From Astrocystis sublimbata (Eukaryota > Ascomycota > Sordariomycetes > Xylariales > Xylariaceae), in NCBI GenBank assembly GCA_022453515.1, contig JAJNNY010000049.1:62001-126000 (forward strand): a DNA stretch of 64,000 nt. The letters run 5' to 3'. The notes beneath the pieces were generated by a model. That model did no database searches and had not been told where the DNA came from. It saw only the letters and a program-made list of their open reading frames with translations. Every line of letters starts with the position of its first letter. Position 1 is the stretch's first letter. This document shows, one piece after another, positions 1 to 11,639 of the stretch. Made by a program: the position numbers and the translations under genes.

Positions 1-1682
1 TGCTTTTCCTCAGCTAACAAATCGAGGATCTGGAGGATTCGACCCCGCAAACTAATACCGGTACAGGAACCAGGTCGTGCCAGGAGACCGGGTCTTGATT
101 GGCAGATCGATCGAATCACACCCTACTCGCAGCAATCACACCTATACTACCCACACAACATAGCAGTATCGCCCGTGTTTGGGAGTCTTGGTGTTGTGCT
201 GTCGCGGGCATGTAGTCATCGCAGTCCATGTAACCAATGCGGAAGGTCTATTGGTATCTATGCTAATCTTAGTAACACGTTCTCAAGATGAAGAATATGA
301 TATGAATAAGAGACCAGTCGTTGGCCAAAGATATGAGAACTCCAATTGAGTCTGGTTGAGAGGCAGGGCTCGGCAGGTAAACTTGCCTTGTGGCGTACAC
401 GTAGATCATCTCGGGCTGCCATTGCGAGCAACCCCGGAGGACCCAGAAAGCTGTGTTGATTGTGTCGATAGGTCTGACACCACAGGTCCTATCGGAACAT
501 TCTATCAAAATTAGAAACCGTTTATTGTATAAGATGATCCGAATCGTTACACTGTTTCATATCAAGATTAAATTTGTCCACAGACGTGACACGATTACGT
601 CTGCGCATTCGTCAGGCTCGCACAAACACTCACTATTCTAAATCGATTTTATCATTACCCGGCCGAAAATTTTAGAAAGAGGAATTGAGCGTAAATATCT
701 CACTTGAATCATGAGTTAAAGTTACGTTGTAAATATTTCTACTCCCTGTTCGTGGAGTTTCAAGTATACAAGAGGGGGGTGTATAGTCTCACAACTATGA
801 TACTAGGTAGTGTTCTCCAGGGCTATATTTAGATGCAACCCCGCCAACATGTTGCCGAGGCTCAAGATGCTATCAGTAGCCACTACTCACATCCCAATCT
901 TTACGATAGCTATCATGCTCATCTACCTAGGTGCTTATCGAGGACGTTTTAACTTATTTGGGATTGTTCCTCCTAAAACTGATCGGATACAAAGAGTATA
1001 GGACCATAGTGCATAAATTTCACCGAAATTGGAACCACGTACGTAGTACGGGATAGCGCTGGTTTTTCCAGGTTCACTGGTCGCAGGTGCTAAGGTATCA
1101 CTATAATCAATCACCTGTATCATCCCACACATGAACACACCACTCCTTTGAGGGTATTGGCCGCCAATAGCTTCATTCTTATCAAGGTGAATAAATAATT
1201 ATCAGCATTATGACTCGAGTTGCAATAGGCTCCATTGTTTTTGCTGCTTGCCTAGTTCGTTCGACCTTCGGGGAATTTCCAGGCCTCGGAGGAAAGTTGA
1301 CTAGCGATACGCCAGAAGCCCTCCCGCCACAAGTACCTAGGTATTTTGTTTGATGAGATGGTCTCACAGCTCATCTTACACTCATCTTGGACCCAATGGC
1401 TGCTCAGATTGAGCTACACCGGATCAACATGCCACTTCTGAACCGTTGCGCAAATGATAAATATGACATAATGATTGACCTGCGCACTCTTGCACAACGC
1501 TCGGAGTAATTAGGCTCTTTGATTTAGCCAGATCTACCATGACGGCGCCCGCTTTTGCACTCCGACCCGGAGTGGCATGTTGTCGCATACATCTACTATA
1601 AGACGCAACCCGTGTCCGGCTTTTCAATATCGGCGAGAATCCGTGCAGCAACTCTATTGCACGATCCATTGATAACCCCAAC
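1..1682. other. No gene recognised
   Basis: Only short overlapping open frames without family resemblance, good start contexts or plausible splice junctions are present. A palindromic TACCTAGGTA lies at 1334-1343. The last few hundred bases are presumably the promoter of the GH43-like gene that starts at 1683. Confidence 0.5.
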
Positions 1683-3347
1683 ATGGCCGCATCAATCGAA
1701 GTAGGGCCGGTCGAAGCCCGAAGAAAACTAGACTATACCACCGCAGAGGCGGGCAACCCATTTGTGGAAGGCTGGTATGGGGAACCCGGCATAGCATGTT
1801 ACGACGGGGTCTTCTGGGTGTATCCAACATCGTCTTGCCCAGAAATATTCCAAACAGCTGTGGACGCATTCTCTAGTCCGGATCTGATCAATTGGACTAA
1901 GCATCCCAACGTCCTGATAAGGTCTAACGTGGCCTGGGTGACTGACGCACTATGGGCACCGACACCCATTTCTCGGAATGGTAAATACTACTTGTATTTC
2001 AGTGCCAATGACCTTCAGGAATACGTGGCTGGACAACATGGCGGTATTGGGGTTGCGGTGGCAGATAAGCCGGAGGGCCCCTTCGTCGACGCAATCGGCG
2101 AGCCGCTCATTAACAGCTACCACAACGGCGCGCAGCCTATTGACCCGTACGTTTTCGTCGATGATGCTGATGGCCAAGCCTACATCTACTACGGTGGCCG
2201 GTCGCATGCCAATGTCGCTAAGCTTGATGGCGACATGATATCGATCAACACATTTGATGATGGCTCAGGCTTTAAGGAGATCACACCAGAAACATACACT
2301 GAGGGCGCCAAGATAGTCAAGCGCAAGGGCAGATACTACTTCATGTGGTCCGAGAACCGTTGGGACACAGCTAGTTACTGTGTATCGTACGGGATGGCGG
2401 ATAACCCGCTAGGTCCTTTCGAAAAGAGAAGAACGATCCTGCAAGGGGATGATACGGTCGCCCATGGGCCTGGTCATCACAGCGTCATCCAAGTCCCAAA
2501 TACCGATATCTGGTATATATTCTACCATCGTCGACGTCTCGGCGAGCAAGATAAGCATCGTCGCACTCTTGCTTACGACCGAATGTACTTCGATGAAGAC
2601 GGACGGATTGAGCCAGTCACTATGCTTGTGAAGGACAACTTCGCTGATGGCGCCATGCTTGCCTGGACCACGTACGGCGGCGAATGGTCAGTTGAAGGGC
2701 AGCGTCTCACTGCAACAGACGCAAGTGGCGGAATGGCGATGCTGGACACGATGTTCTTCGACCAAGTATTTGATGCGACAGTCAAGACTACCAAAGGGAA
2801 CGGACATCCCGGACTCCTCTTTCGCGTTACGCAGCTCTCGAAGACGACGTACAAGTACAAGGGGTACAAGGCTGCCATCTCGCCTATGGGCGTCATCACC
2901 CTTGGGAAAGCTGATCTGGGGGTTTTCACGGACCTAGCTCAGACGAAGATGGATATGGAACTGGGACAGGAATACCACGTGAGAGTTGTCGCTATAGGGC
3001 AGGATCTCAAGATCTTCGTGGACGATATGGACAAGCCTAAAATTCATCACACTGATGACTCATTCCGATATGGAGCGAACGGCGTGAGAGTCTTCAACGC
3101 CGCCGCAAAGTTTGGGTCTGTTTCGGTTGCTAATCCAAACCTGTCCCAATCTTTGGAATACGACCTCTCCATTGACAGGGGCAGATATTCGAGTACCACT
3201 ATTTCTGGGGACGACACATCAAGCAGGCTCGATGCAAAGCATGCATCTAACAAAGGGCTGGAACCCAATGGCAAGAAGTCGCGATTCTCATTTTCACCCA
3301 TGTTTTGCGGGATTGATAGAATCTTCCACTCCAACAGCAATGCATAG
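1683..3347 (+). CDS. Glycoside hydrolase family 43-like protein (beta-xylosidase/arabinosidase type)
   Basis: Single-exon 554-residue protein. The first ~300 residues match the five-bladed beta-propeller of GH43, enzymes that release xylose, arabinose or galactose from plant polysaccharides. Visible landmarks are the entry motif NPFVEGWY (residues 25-32), the aspartate of NGAQPID (D154, pKa modulator position) and the glutamate of YTEGAK (E207, general acid position). Residues ~315-490 form a beta-rich C-terminal module of the concanavalin-like type often attached to GH43. About 60 Ser/Asn-rich residues follow with no recognisable fold. The usual catalytic-base motif ADP reads GEP here (E34), so activity is uncertain. 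No signal peptide is seen at this ATG, so either an upstream exon is missed or the enzyme is intracellular. Family membership is firm; substrate is not. Confidence 0.88.
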   Translation: MAASIEVGPVEARRKLDYTTAEAGNPFVEGWYGEPGIACYDGVFWVYPTSSCPEIFQTAVDAFSSPDLINWTKHPNVLIRSNVAWVTDALWAPTPISRNGKYYLYFSANDLQEYVAGQHGGIGVAVADKPEGPFVDAIGEPLINSYHNGAQPIDPYVFVDDADGQAYIYYGGRSHANVAKLDGDMISINTFDDGSGFKEITPETYTEGAKIVKRKGRYYFMWSENRWDTASYCVSYGMADNPLGPFEKRRTILQGDDTVAHGPGHHSVIQVPNTDIWYIFYHRRRLGEQDKHRRTLAYDRMYFDEDGRIEPVTMLVKDNFADGAMLAWTTYGGEWSVEGQRLTATDASGGMAMLDTMFFDQVFDATVKTTKGNGHPGLLFRVTQLSKTTYKYKGYKAAISPMGVITLGKADLGVFTDLAQTKMDMELGQEYHVRVVAIGQDLKIFVDDMDKPKIHHTDDSFRYGANGVRVFNAAAKFGSVSVANPNLSQSLEYDLSIDRGRYSSTTISGDDTSSRLDAKHASNKGLEPNGKKSRFSFSPMFCGIDRIFHSNSNA

Positions 3348-4143
3348 TCTTGAGTGCATGTGCACTAGGGTTACGGATGCTAGTCCTTTTCCGTTGACAC
3401 GGGAATTAAGCAGACGAGAGCGGACATGGCAAATGAATGCAGGTCGGGAAATCTGAGTGACAACTTGTACGAAGAAATCTAGGAGGGGATTGACTCCCAA
3501 TCTCCGAGTGTTTTGATACTGCGGCGCTATTGACACAATCATAAGTTACTATTACCATCTTCTGATATCTTGATTAAATCGAATAGAGTTCCTCTCGCAG
3601 TTATTGCTGTTTAGAGGTTCAGAAGTTATCATGTGGGATACAATTGGAATTCTTAAAGACATGGCGATAAGCGGTTTTAACGGATGTATGGGACCGTTCG
3701 AACTGGCAATGGCGATAGGGACATAAGACGACTCCAACGCCCTAACTCCGACAAGAAGCCGTCGCATCATCAACCGCGACCTGCATGATACTCAGTACAT
3801 GTTAACTCTATGTGGTACAGGAGTAATGATTATAGCATTAAAACGCTTTTTATGATGCTGGATGCCTTAGGCAGCGTAAACTTATAACATGTAGGTACGC
3901 ATGTGGCGTAGGTACAGACTTACGTGTAAGAGAAAACGAACGTGAACTCGTCCATTAAGAGTCTATCTTAGCTTTTGACTAAATTTCAAGCATATAAGAT
4001 GAGCTCTAATCCTACGTCGTAGAAGACAAGTACTTCCTTAATCCTGTCGTTCATACTTATCTCTCGACACTTTTATAACAAAATCAGGTTCTAGAAACAC
4101 ATCTTACCTTACACCAAAGCTGCCGAGCAATAGTGATGTGACA
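3348..4143. other. Intergenic, nothing recognised
   Basis: Short unrelated frames only. The 3' half is AT-rich and leads into the SDR gene at 4144, consistent with terminator and promoter space. Confidence 0.5.
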
Positions 4144-4969
4144 ATGAGTTCCGACAAGATAATCACTCTCATTACAGGTATGTAGATATGCCAGTCTATG
4201 CGCAACATATTGGTGCTTATACCTGACCCAATCTGACCAATCACCAGGAGCGAACTCAGGCCTTGGATTTCAAGTAGCAAAGAATCTCGTCTCGTATAGC
4301 GCCTCATACCATGTTATTATCGGGAGTCGAGACATTGCAAAAGGCGAATCGGCTGTACAAGCTCTCTCGAAAGATCTCAACCTAAAGGGGACCATTTCTA
4401 CCGTCCAGCTGGACGTCACCGACGACGCCTCGGTTGACGCAGCAGCCGAATATGTGAAGCAGGAACACGGCCGCCTCGACCTCCTCATCAACAATGCAGG
4501 CATCTTCATGCGCGGCGAGCCGCGACAGGTGGCGCGAAGTATCTTCGCTACCAATGTAGTCGGCTACATAAGCGTGACCGAGGCATTTCTGCCGCTGATG
4601 TGCTTGGCGCCGGCTCCACGCATTGTTTTTCTGTCTAGTAGCTTGGGCTCACTCACCAACGCGTCCGATCCGTCGAGTCCATACTATTCTCCCTTGGGAG
4701 CGGAGTACCGTGCTGCCACTGCCGCCCGCAACATGCTCATGAATCAATACTGGGTGCGCCTCCAGCAGTCACATCCGGGCAAGTTCAAAGTGCACGGCGC
4801 TGACCCTGGGTTGAACGCCACTGACTTGGCGGATACGCCCGACCAGCTGCGAAAACGCGGTGCTGTCGAGCCCAATGTAGGAGGCGAGAGGGTCGCTTCT
4901 GTCGCTAGAGGTGACCGGGATTCCGATGTGGGACGGGTATGTGGTGTTTATGGTGTTTCACCTTGGTAG
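4144..4969 (+). CDS. Short-chain dehydrogenase/reductase with altered active site
   Basis: Two exons, 4144-4177 and 4248-4969, with a 70-bp GT-AG intron that splits the glycine-motif codon. The product is 251 residues. The Rossmann NAD(P)-binding motif TGANSGLG (11-18), the NNAG motif (93-96) and the serine region FLSSS (~140) are intact. The C-terminus GVYGVSPW is typical of a fungal SDR subgroup close to short carbonyl-reductase-like enzymes. In the catalytic YxxxK motif the tyrosine is present (Y165), but the lysine position reads Thr (YRAAT, residue 169). The catalytic Lys is nearly invariant in classical SDRs, so the protein may be inactive or altered. No neighbour suggests a pathway. 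Confidence 0.85.
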
Positions 4970-5321
4970 TAACCCGACAAACTCTATAAAATGATCGTCG
5001 AAAGCTACCCAATTTTTCTTTACGATGAAGTTTCATGCGACTTAATGGATAAATACAGACTCGAGCCGTCTCGATATTTCCGAACAGTCCATAGCCCATT
5101 CAGCAATACACATACTTTTATTGTGTTTTTACGTAAAGAATAACGATATCACAGTCAATTACATATGCATTTGGAAAAGCTTGTGATTATAAAGAGTCTA
5201 ATTATTTACATTCTTGCGTTCGTCTATAAAAGTGCAATTATATAAAATGTAGAAAGAAACCTATAACATCTATAAAAGGAAATCCACTATATATACAAAA
5301 GAAAGTTCTTAGGCCAAGGTC

Positions 5322-5720
5322 TTAGAAATGCTCGATGATAAAATCCTTCTCTCGTATATACGGGAACATTTTTGTCTTTTTGTCCCAACGAAGCTCAGCC
5401 CCCTTCGGCACAGGCAGGCCTAGTTTTAAATTAGCGGCGATGCGTATCATCTCTGCAAGGCTGTACCTTCCAGATGCATGTAGTCTGTTCGCATGGATAA
5501 TGACTGTTTCTTGGTTCCGTCCATCCTTCCCCTCGTCTGGGTTTCTTCGACATTTACAGATGGATGTGTCCATGTGCCTCGAGATATAGTCGATGTCCAC
5601 CCCGCCGTCTGCCCGGATCAGCACAATTTCAACTTCGCAGCCCCAGGGAGCTTGGATGGTATGGTCAAAGATTTCCGGCTCTTGCGTCGGCACAGACATT
5701 CTGGAGTACTTTTGCTTCAT
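5322..5720 (-). CDS. Hypothetical 132-residue protein
   Basis: Open frame read from the ATG at 5720; the frame extends upstream to 5807 without a better start. The protein is hydrophilic, with an acidic/basic mixed C-terminal half, one CKC pair near the middle, and neither signal peptide nor membrane segment. I do not recognise the family. The antisense frames are shorter and less protein-like. A TATATA-rich stretch lies ~40-130 bp upstream and an AT-rich tract follows the stop, as expected for a small fungal gene, but coding status is not proven. Confidence 0.45.
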   Translation of the reverse strand: MKQKYSRMSVPTQEPEIFDHTIQAPWGCEVEIVLIRADGGVDIDYISRHMDTSICKCRRNPDEGKDGRNQETVIIHANRLHASGRYSLAEMIRIAANLKLGLPVPKGAELRWDKKTKMFPYIREKDFIIEHF

Positions 5721-7204
5721 TATTAGGATTTCTTTGAAAAGGGTATAAGAAACAAGGGTGGAATAGGAATGGTAATGCTTATATAGGGAGATACTGGAAG
5801 ATTTCAAGCTGCCCCTGTTTCGCTTGGCGTTTTGAGAAAGGTTGTTGGTATATATAATGGTGTGTGAGGTCTATGAGCGTGCTATTCCACTACAAACGAG
5901 TGTGAAGGACCCTCTTATATACCTAAGTACTTACCTCATAATAATCCATGACAGCGTAGTGACTTGTTAAACTAACACCACTCTTGAAACAAACAACTGC
6001 ATTGTCTAGCAGGAGAACTAGGTATGTGAAAGGAAAACTACACAATGCTAGATATTTTATTTGTTATAAGTGACAATGAACGAACAAATAACAGCTTTAA
6101 GACAATGCTCTTTGCTAAGGAGGGGAAAAGGCGTTTATTATATTAGTGATTGTTCTACATATTATACTGATGCCTAGCAAAGAAATTGAGCATCAGCCTT
6201 CAAGTTTGAAAGCTGGGTGGTATGTTGGCAATCATTATGTGATGGATTCGGGGTTTCTAGGAGCTGCGTAACGCTGACCCTAACTAGCATCCCAACGTCA
6301 ATAATGATGCTGATAGCTATAACTGTAAAGTTCAAGATATTCTCTAGCAAAGCGAGGAGAGACGTCATCGAGCATATTTAGCCCCTGTTCATCATGAAAC
6401 TATCCGATCTCAATGATTATGAATGTCTCACCCTTTTCGGTAATTAAGAGCTCCGAAACCCTGCTGAATTGTGCACGGGGACTACGGACTAATTCAGGTC
6501 TCAAAGAGTAACTATACAGACATGTCTCACGGAGAATCTCCGTAGTCTTTTGCAGGTAAGGGCCGATAAATATCCACCTACGCATCAGAAATTCAAGATG
6601 AAATTTGTTTTTATTGCCATTATAAGAGACGACTACAGGCTCGAATATGTTACAGTTTCGACTATATATGATTCTTGTTAGCTTCAAAGGCGATTTATTT
6701 GTTAGCTTTCGTGCGACAAGCGAGATGGAAGAATGTGGATGGTATAATTACTACCTTACTAGGGGATCAGATATCGGTTGCTATATTCGACGAGACTACA
6801 TGAGAACTTCCAGCTAATCTTTCCTACGTCATAATTTCCCAAAAGTCCGTTTCTAGGAGCTTTTAGGATGATAGTCGTGGGCTTAAGAGCATCTTGAATC
6901 TCATTAATTAGAGGTCGCATGCAGGAAGTAAGGTCATATCGGCGAGGGTAGTGTGGAGATGTCGGATTAACTCAAGGGAGTTGGTGCCGATTTAGGCGGC
7001 ATGTTAGGTCGCTTGTTATCATGCTGCATCAACACTAACAACACCAACGAATAGTTACTTGATTAGACAGTGCACACATGCCTCACAGGGTCAATAACAT
7101 CCCCATCTCATTTTCATTCGCGCAGACCCTCAAACTCACCAACTGCTCAAGCAACACCTGGTTCATACCTTCAGTTTTGAATCCAAAAAGAAGTAAGCAA
7201 AGAA
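5721..7204. other. Intergenic, nothing recognised
   Basis: AT-rich sequence with short frames on both strands, none with family resemblance. The 3' end is the presumed promoter and leader of the FAD monooxygenase. Confidence 0.5.
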
Positions 7205-8586
7205 ATGGCTTCTAATCGCTTCCGGGTTGCCATCGTCGGCGGTGGGCTGGCCGGGGCCACGCTGGCGAACGCATTGCTTCAGTTGTCGCAAATAGAAGTC
7301 CACGTCTTTGAATCCGCACCCGAGTTCTCCGAACGCGGTGCTGCTGTCGGACTCGCTATCAATGCTCAGATGGCACTCAACGAGATACTTTCAGGACCTG
7401 CAGCAGTGGCTTTACTTGACAAAGCCGGGGGTGTCGCTACCAACACATCTCGCATTCTACTTGTGAGTGCCAATAATCTAATCCCTTTGATATAGAATCT
7501 AAAACCAATACTTTTAGGGTTCTGGACCTGAAGCAGGTTCTCTCATTTTTGATCTCGCAGAGGGTGACCCTGGCCGTACTTTGCATAGGGCGTCACTTCT
7601 GCGCGAGCTGCTAGCCCCATTGCCAAAAGACTCGCTGCACGCAAAGAAACAGTTGCTAGCCATCAATGCCAAAGACGAGAGCATTGAACTTTCATTTCAA
7701 GACGCAAGTGTCTATCTGTTCGACGCGGTCAACGGGGCAGACGGCATCTTCAGCTTCGTGCGAGACCATGTGCTTGGGGATCAGGCCGCCACTTGTGCCG
7801 CATCTCCCGCAGGGTTTTGGAACTGCCGCAACTTGGTGCCCTTTGAGAAAGCGAAAGCCGCTCTGGGCGAGGAATACTTCGAGGTAGACCGTCAGTGGGA
7901 CTGGGTTGGTGAGGGGGCCTTCCTGATGCATGATCCTCTTGAGAATCGCGCTGTAGTTCAGTGTGTAGTCTCTGCAATTGAAGAAGATCCAGGTACCAAT
8001 CCAAAAGATCGAAAGCGGCCACTTAGTCGTGAGTTGCTAGAAAAGTCGCTGCACAGTTGGCTTGACGGGCCAATTGCCAAGGGGATCATCGATGTAAGTT
8101 CCCATCCCCGCAATTCCGGCACCTTTTATAGTAGACAATAGCTTGAAAAACCGGTAGCTCGCACTTGATCAGGAAGATCCCTCAAGCTACTCCCAATGGG
8201 AACACAAACATACTCCTACCTACGCGAAGAAGCGTGTGTGTGTTATGGGCGATGCGGCACACGCGACAACTCCGTGGCAGGGTGCTGGCGTAGGCTTGGC
8301 CATTGAGGACGCTATGGTGCTAGGCGCTCTTTTAGCCAAGGTGTCGTCGAAAAACGATTTTGAGCATGCTTTTCAAGCATATGATGCGGTACGGCGTCCC
8401 CGCTGTCAACAAATTATTGACTCAAGCCGCGAGACCGGTCACATCCTGTGCGGCCAGTCCGGCCTGCGAGCGGAAGAGCTACGTGGCTTGCTTGCACCCC
8501 AGTGGAATTTTCTATTTGGCCTAGATATGTCGGGCCACAAGCAAGAGGCGTTGGATAAGATGCGTGAGATTCAACAGAAGGCTTAG
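7205..8586 (+). CDS. FAD-dependent monooxygenase (salicylate hydroxylase-like)
   Basis: Three exons, 7205-7462, 7518-8093 and 8158-8586, with phase-0 introns of 55 and 64 bp, encode 420 residues. This is the length of group A flavoprotein hydroxylases, which use NAD(P)H and O2 to hydroxylate aromatic substrates. The N-terminal FAD dinucleotide motif is GGGLAG (12-17), the mid-protein DG-type motif is GADG (159-162), and the second FAD motif GDAAHATTPWQGAG starts at residue 309. All three are intact and in the expected order. No signal peptide or membrane anchor is seen, so it is probably cytosolic. It is not surrounded by a recognisable biosynthetic cluster, so the substrate cannot be assigned. 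Confidence 0.92.
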
Positions 8587-8862
8587 CGGTTCTCTGTACT
8601 CAATTTCAGTCGAGCGATATATAGTAGTATTAGATTTCTTGTGTAGACAGATAAGTTGCCATTCGTCGGTTAGAATCAAGTAGAAGTCTGTTTAATCTTT
8701 GTGACCTTCCAATAAAAGAATATCAATCTAGTTGATGGAAAATTGAGGTCAAGTTAGGGTTAGAGGGATACAGAAACTACGTTGAGATCGAGTTTTACGG
8801 AGTCTTCACGATGAATTTGTTTATTATGAACAACTCGCTATGTGGACTTTTGCGAGTTGGTA

Positions 8863-9750
8863 TTATTCACCAACCCCTGGGGAGGTGTAGCATATTACGC
8901 TAGGCTTGCCACACATTAAGACCCAAAACTTCAGAACGGAACTTGATGTGCAACTGCTCACTCCTAGTGACACAGTGTGTCGAGGTATCAGCCCCCGTAG
9001 TAACTTGCATTCATGATATTCCCTCGGAACAGAGCGCAACTTTTTTCTGGGTTTCACTCGTCTGAATCTGAAATCGGCAAGGCGACGCGTTCGGATATGG
9101 TATGTGTCCGAGATTTGTTTGTGTGCTCGAGGTTTGAACTCACTCCCCCAATCGACTCTTTTACTGAACCAGCCTGCTTCGCGGTGCGAAAATTTGGAAG
9201 CTGGATCCCAGCTGTCGGCAAAAAATCAGGTCCGTGGAAACACGTTCATCATGGGCTTGTTGTCCGTCCAGTGCTAAAAAGCCCTGTATGTAGCTTGAGA
9301 CACAGAACTCGGGGTTCTCTTGTGATGTCGACTCCAAAAACTCTGCACAGATCCTGCGAGGCGAGAAGTGGGAAACTAGGGGTTTTTCTTGGCAGCCGCG
9401 ACATGCATTGTTCCACGTGCTCCATCTGCAGCTGTGTGCACAACTGTAAGGTGATTTGTCCTGTCGCTCTTACTCTTATGAGGACCTTCTCTGCATTTAT
9501 GTCAATCGTCTATACTCGTCCGTCACGTTCAGGGGGTATAGTTGTACCTCGCACAGAGATCAATGGTTCCAGCTGGTAGCGGTTGTTTTCGCTGAGCGAC
9601 CGATTTCGTCAAGGCATTCCTAATGTCCTTGGCAGACTTTTCAGATCGTTGCCAGAAATTGGTTTTGGTAGCCACCGAGAGGGTGAACTTCATTGCGTCT
9701 TTGACCATGGAGCCAATGACTGTCTTCGCTAGCACCTGATGTAGAGGCAT
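8863..9750 (-). pseudogene. Possible decayed protein gene, unknown family
   Basis: Three protein-like blocks on the minus strand lie in succession but in different or interrupted frames. The first starts at 9750 and reads MPLHQVLAK. The second, around 9580-9249, has one in-frame TAG near 9512. The third runs from ~9220 to 8863 after an in-frame TGA near 9232. The composition of each block (for example SVATKTNFWQRSEKSAKD) is more protein-like than the antisense 188-codon frame at 9013-9579. I do not recognise the family. Alternatives are chance frames, a plus-strand gene, or a gene with unmodelled introns. Confidence 0.3.
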
Positions 9751-10339
9751 TGTGATATCGAGAGTTTGCGAGCAAGTGGATGGTCATAAGGTTGGAGTGA
9801 GCTGTCAAAATGCTCGACCCCTGGGAAGAGCCTAAATTATAATTAAACTCAAACGATTTCTGCCTGTCGTCTTGCTGTCTAAGGCATGCAAGACGTATCT
9901 TTGTATTCTAGGTAGCCCCCATCACTGACTGGTTTGCTGGACATGTTTCCAGTATGATCTGGCAAAGACGGGATACCAGGGGACAAAAGAAGACTCATTC
10001 GCATACCTGATTGAACAAATGAGGACAGGTACGCAAAAGCGGATTCAATCGCTTATATCAAGAACATCAAAGACACTAGGTGAATGAATAACATAATAAG
10101 CTACGAATTTTCAAGGTTTAATTACCGATGTTAAGCTCACTATATATGTCAATATGAATAGATTATGAAACTTTGTAGATTTGATCAATCACCACAGGCA
10201 AATAAGCCCAAGCATCCCGTTTTTTCTAAATCAATATGTGGAACGCTCTCTTGTAGATATGTACAAAGTCGAGTGAAATAGGACTCTGTTTGGTCTGTTG
10301 TACTAAGGTGTTGTAATTCTTTTGATTTTCATCTGTGAC

Positions 10340-11268
10340 TTATAGGCCACTAACACTCATAACCGTGCAGCCGACGAAAGTCATCAATACAAGTAAGTTG
10401 ACATGCATAGCCCACGCTCCACTCTCATCATTGTCATCTGTGCCCGAGCCCCCAGTCGAGTTCATATTCTGAACCGCAGTCGCATTCCCAGCCTCCTCAT
10501 CATATGTCGGCTGGGGATCTTTCCCAGCGTCGGACGTGTTAGTAGGCATCGGGATAAGTTGGTGGGTACCCGAATACTGCTGCTGTCCAGGGGGGAGCAA
10601 GTACTGTTCATCATCGAGCCAACGGATTCCGCAGACCAGAAGACGCTGTCCTTCAAATCTGCTGCCACTCTCACATTCTGACACAGTGCCGTTGCAACAC
10701 GCTATTTCGTGAGCGAAGTAATGAGCTCCAGCTTGGCCAACAGCAAAGTCAGGCGCATCGATTGCGTTGGCCGTGTAATTGATCACAACAGTCGCATTGA
10801 AGTTCACGCGGGTGATGTTAGGCGGATTGGCGGCCTGGACAAGCGAGAAGATGTTCTCTCGGGTAGCCTCGTCGGCCTTAAGCAGCTCGAGTCGATGGTT
10901 GCCGGGTGTGAAGGTCTCGTTGGCGATTTCTGGTTGCGCTAACGAGTGTGACGGGAGCAATGTCAGCGGGATGCTGGCTAGTCAACATCATTCCTGTCAG
11001 GGTAACTTTACTCACCCCTTAATCCCATGGCGTAGCGGTGGAATTCACAAGTAGTGTCGTTGCCTGCTTTTTTCGCGAGAGCAGAGGTGCAATTGATAGC
11101 GGGAGACACCTGGTGAAAAGGAGTCGCATATTGGACATAGGGGTTTGTGAGGTATCCAGGAGCATCGTACACATCATTAGCGTGGAAGGTGAACGTGTTG
11201 CAATCGCCCGCTACCATGACTAGCAGCGTGCTGCCGACTAATAGACCAGAACCGAGATGAAACCACAT
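10340..11268 (-). CDS. Secreted, probably GPI-anchored hypothetical protein
   Basis: Two exons, 11268-11016 and 10938-10340, with a 77-bp intron, encode 283 residues. The acceptor before AQPEIANE is preferred because a nearer in-frame acceptor would leave a 38-bp intron. Translation begins at the ATG at 11268 with a clear signal peptide (MWFHLGSGLLVGSTLLVMVAG). The ectodomain has cysteines (DCNTF, NCTSA, TTCEF, ACCNG, SECE, LVCG) and many N-glycosylation sequons. A Ser/Gly/Asp-rich stretch precedes a hydrophobic C-terminus (LLVLMTFVGCTVMSVSGL), the layout of a GPI-anchor signal. No enzymatic family is recognised; a cell-surface role is inferred from topology alone. Confidence 0.8.
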
Positions 11269-11639
11269 GATTGACAACTGTAAAATCTACTGAATCTCAA
11301 TGATTTCCATAATAGAACATGCGTTAGAATGTCCTAACAAGATATGACGCCATATATATACTATCGCCAAGCCATAGACAGTGGGTTCATGTGAATACGG
11401 CGTATAAGTCGATGTAACGTGCTTGTCTGTGTAACCAATCAACCGCGGTGCATCTTCCATATCGAGATGGACGGCACTATAAGCTGACAGCTCGCAAATT
11501 CGGCTTGAGCTGCAGGCGTACTTAGGTAGCTCGCAGATTTCCCTCCGCTAATTCTCTATTTCAATACAGAAGTCCCCCCAGACTCTTAATTATCTAGCTT
11601 GATAGGTAGACAAGGCAGACGACGGATCTTCTCCGCAGA

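Noticed and set aside
9013..9579. 188-codon plus-strand frame
   Set aside because: Composition (many Cys, Trp, Arg, Ser in irregular runs) looks like antisense reading and no family is recognised. The minus-strand blocks look more protein-like, though neither is proven.
10939..11015. Shorter 38-bp intron for the GPI-type protein (acceptor at 10978)
   Set aside because: In frame, but shorter than usual fungal introns. The 77-bp alternative has a CTGAC branch-like site and a better acceptor.
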